DNA of 64,000 bases, taken from positions 7,718,935 through 7,782,934 of the forward strand of contig NC_080541.1 of the NCBI RefSeq assembly GCF_028640845.1, given 5' to 3'. Position numbers and translations under genes: made by a program. This document shows, piece by piece, positions 63,656 to 64,000 of this stretch. The stretch is from Ahaetulla prasina (taxonomy: Eukaryota > Chordata > Lepidosauria > Squamata > Colubridae). The notes beneath the pieces were generated by a model, which saw only the letters and a list, made by a program, of their open reading frames with translations, ran no database searches and was not told the origin of the DNA. Numbering within the stretch: the stretch's first letter is position 1; each line of letters opens with the position of its first letter.

Positions 63656-64000
63656 CAACCATTTGTCTGAAATGGTATAGGCCTGTAGCCGTGATGGCGA
63701 ACCTACGGCACGCAGCATGCGAGCCGTAGCCGGTTGCTCTTCTGTGAACATCTGTGCGTTCTGGCGCACTGTCCAGCTGGTCTTCACGTGCGCAGGAGCA
63801 CCGGAAACCGGAAGAGCAGCTGCCCAGTGCGCATGTGTGCACCTGGTGGCTGCTTTTCTGGTCTTTGGCATGCGCATGTACACCGGGCAGCTGCTCTTCT
63901 GGTTTCCGGCTTGCGTGTGCACGCACTCCCTTTTCGGCACTGAGTGCCGAAAAGGTTCTCCAGCACTGGCCTATAGGGTCTCCTGCCTGAGCAAGGGGTT
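63656..64000 (+). mobile_element. CR1 3' end, plus strand, split by family F
   Basis: TTTGTCTGAAATGGTATAGG before and TATAGGGTCTCCTGCCTGAG after the family F copy. Continues past the window end. Confidence 0.82.
63689..63968. mobile_element. Family F element
   Basis: CCGTGATGGCGAACCTACGG to GGTTCTCCAGCACTG. Flanks GCCTGTAG (63681-63688) and GCCTATAG (63969-63976) match at 7 of 8. Inside, CCGGAAACCGGAAGAGCAGC and its complement GCTGCTCTTCTGGTTTCCGG form an inverted repeat. Confidence 0.85.

Overview
The window looks like non-genic (intergenic or deep-intronic) DNA from a squamate reptile, most probably a snake. The basis is its repeat content: many CR1 3' ends with AATAG/ATTCT-type tails, RTE-BovB 3' ends, L2, L1 and Rex1/Babar-like LINEs, a full-length Sauria-type SINE whose 3' end resembles BovB, many tRNA-derived SINEs with an L2-like tail, Penelope-like remnants, several families of CAGGGG-ended (hAT-like) miniature elements, solo LTRs and very long microsatellites. 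I find no host gene, host exon, tRNA gene, rRNA gene or CRISPR array that I can support. All long open frames are retroelement-derived or low-complexity.

Family letters are my own labels. A = about 350-390 bp element with termini near CAGGTAGTCC / GGACTACCTG. B = about 120 bp near-perfect palindrome starting CAGGGGTCTCCAA. C = CAGGGGTGTCAAACTC element. D = CAGGGGTGAAATC / CAGAGGTGGG element with CCTTCCCCTGCC core. E = element ending GGTTGGGGACCACTG. F = GTGATGGCGAACC element. G, H, I, J, K = further inverted-repeat elements. LINE-Y = Rex1/Babar-like LINE with (AATAG)n tail. R = short unassigned dispersed repeat.

Layout. 0-5.1 kb: A remnant, CR1, L1 3' end, BovB, Penelope-like pieces and a full Sauria SINE with 13-bp target duplications. 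5.2-10 kb: C, D, B and E elements (two carrying minisatellites) and a 392-bp solo LTR. 10-16 kb: Penelope-like and LINE remnants, two CR1 copies, and AT-rich unique sequence. 16-18.2 kb: an A element carrying a nested C element and a solo LTR. 18.5-21 kb: a 500-bp CT tract and an L2 element with an uninterrupted 377-codon reverse-transcriptase frame. 21-25.3 kb: B, H (with a 75-bp minisatellite) and a 650-bp GAAA tract. 25.5-31.4 kb: CR1, L2, SINE and LINE-Y. 31.4-35.2 kb: two further LTRs of the same family, one containing a B element expanded into a 61-bp satellite, the other sitting inside an A element. 35-48 kb: LINE-Y, F (with a class-I-like solo LTR), A, I, J, BovB and (CTG)19. 48-64 kb: CR1 copies, an A>SINE>CR1 triple nest, a minus-strand LTR of related design, L2 inserted into L2, and LINE-Y.

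The parts interact as an ecosystem of parasites. The SINE tail matches the 3' end of the L2 elements present here, which fits L2-driven retroposition. The Sauria SINE tail resembles that of BovB. LINE tails seed pentanucleotide microsatellites. Miniature DNA elements repeatedly act as insertion sites for LTRs and as birthplaces of minisatellites. The two observations I rate highest are the minisatellites born inside miniature elements (42, 61, 75 and 103 bp units), and a family of solo LTRs whose U3 keeps a reading frame for an acidic-then-basic protein, open from the first bases of the LTR.
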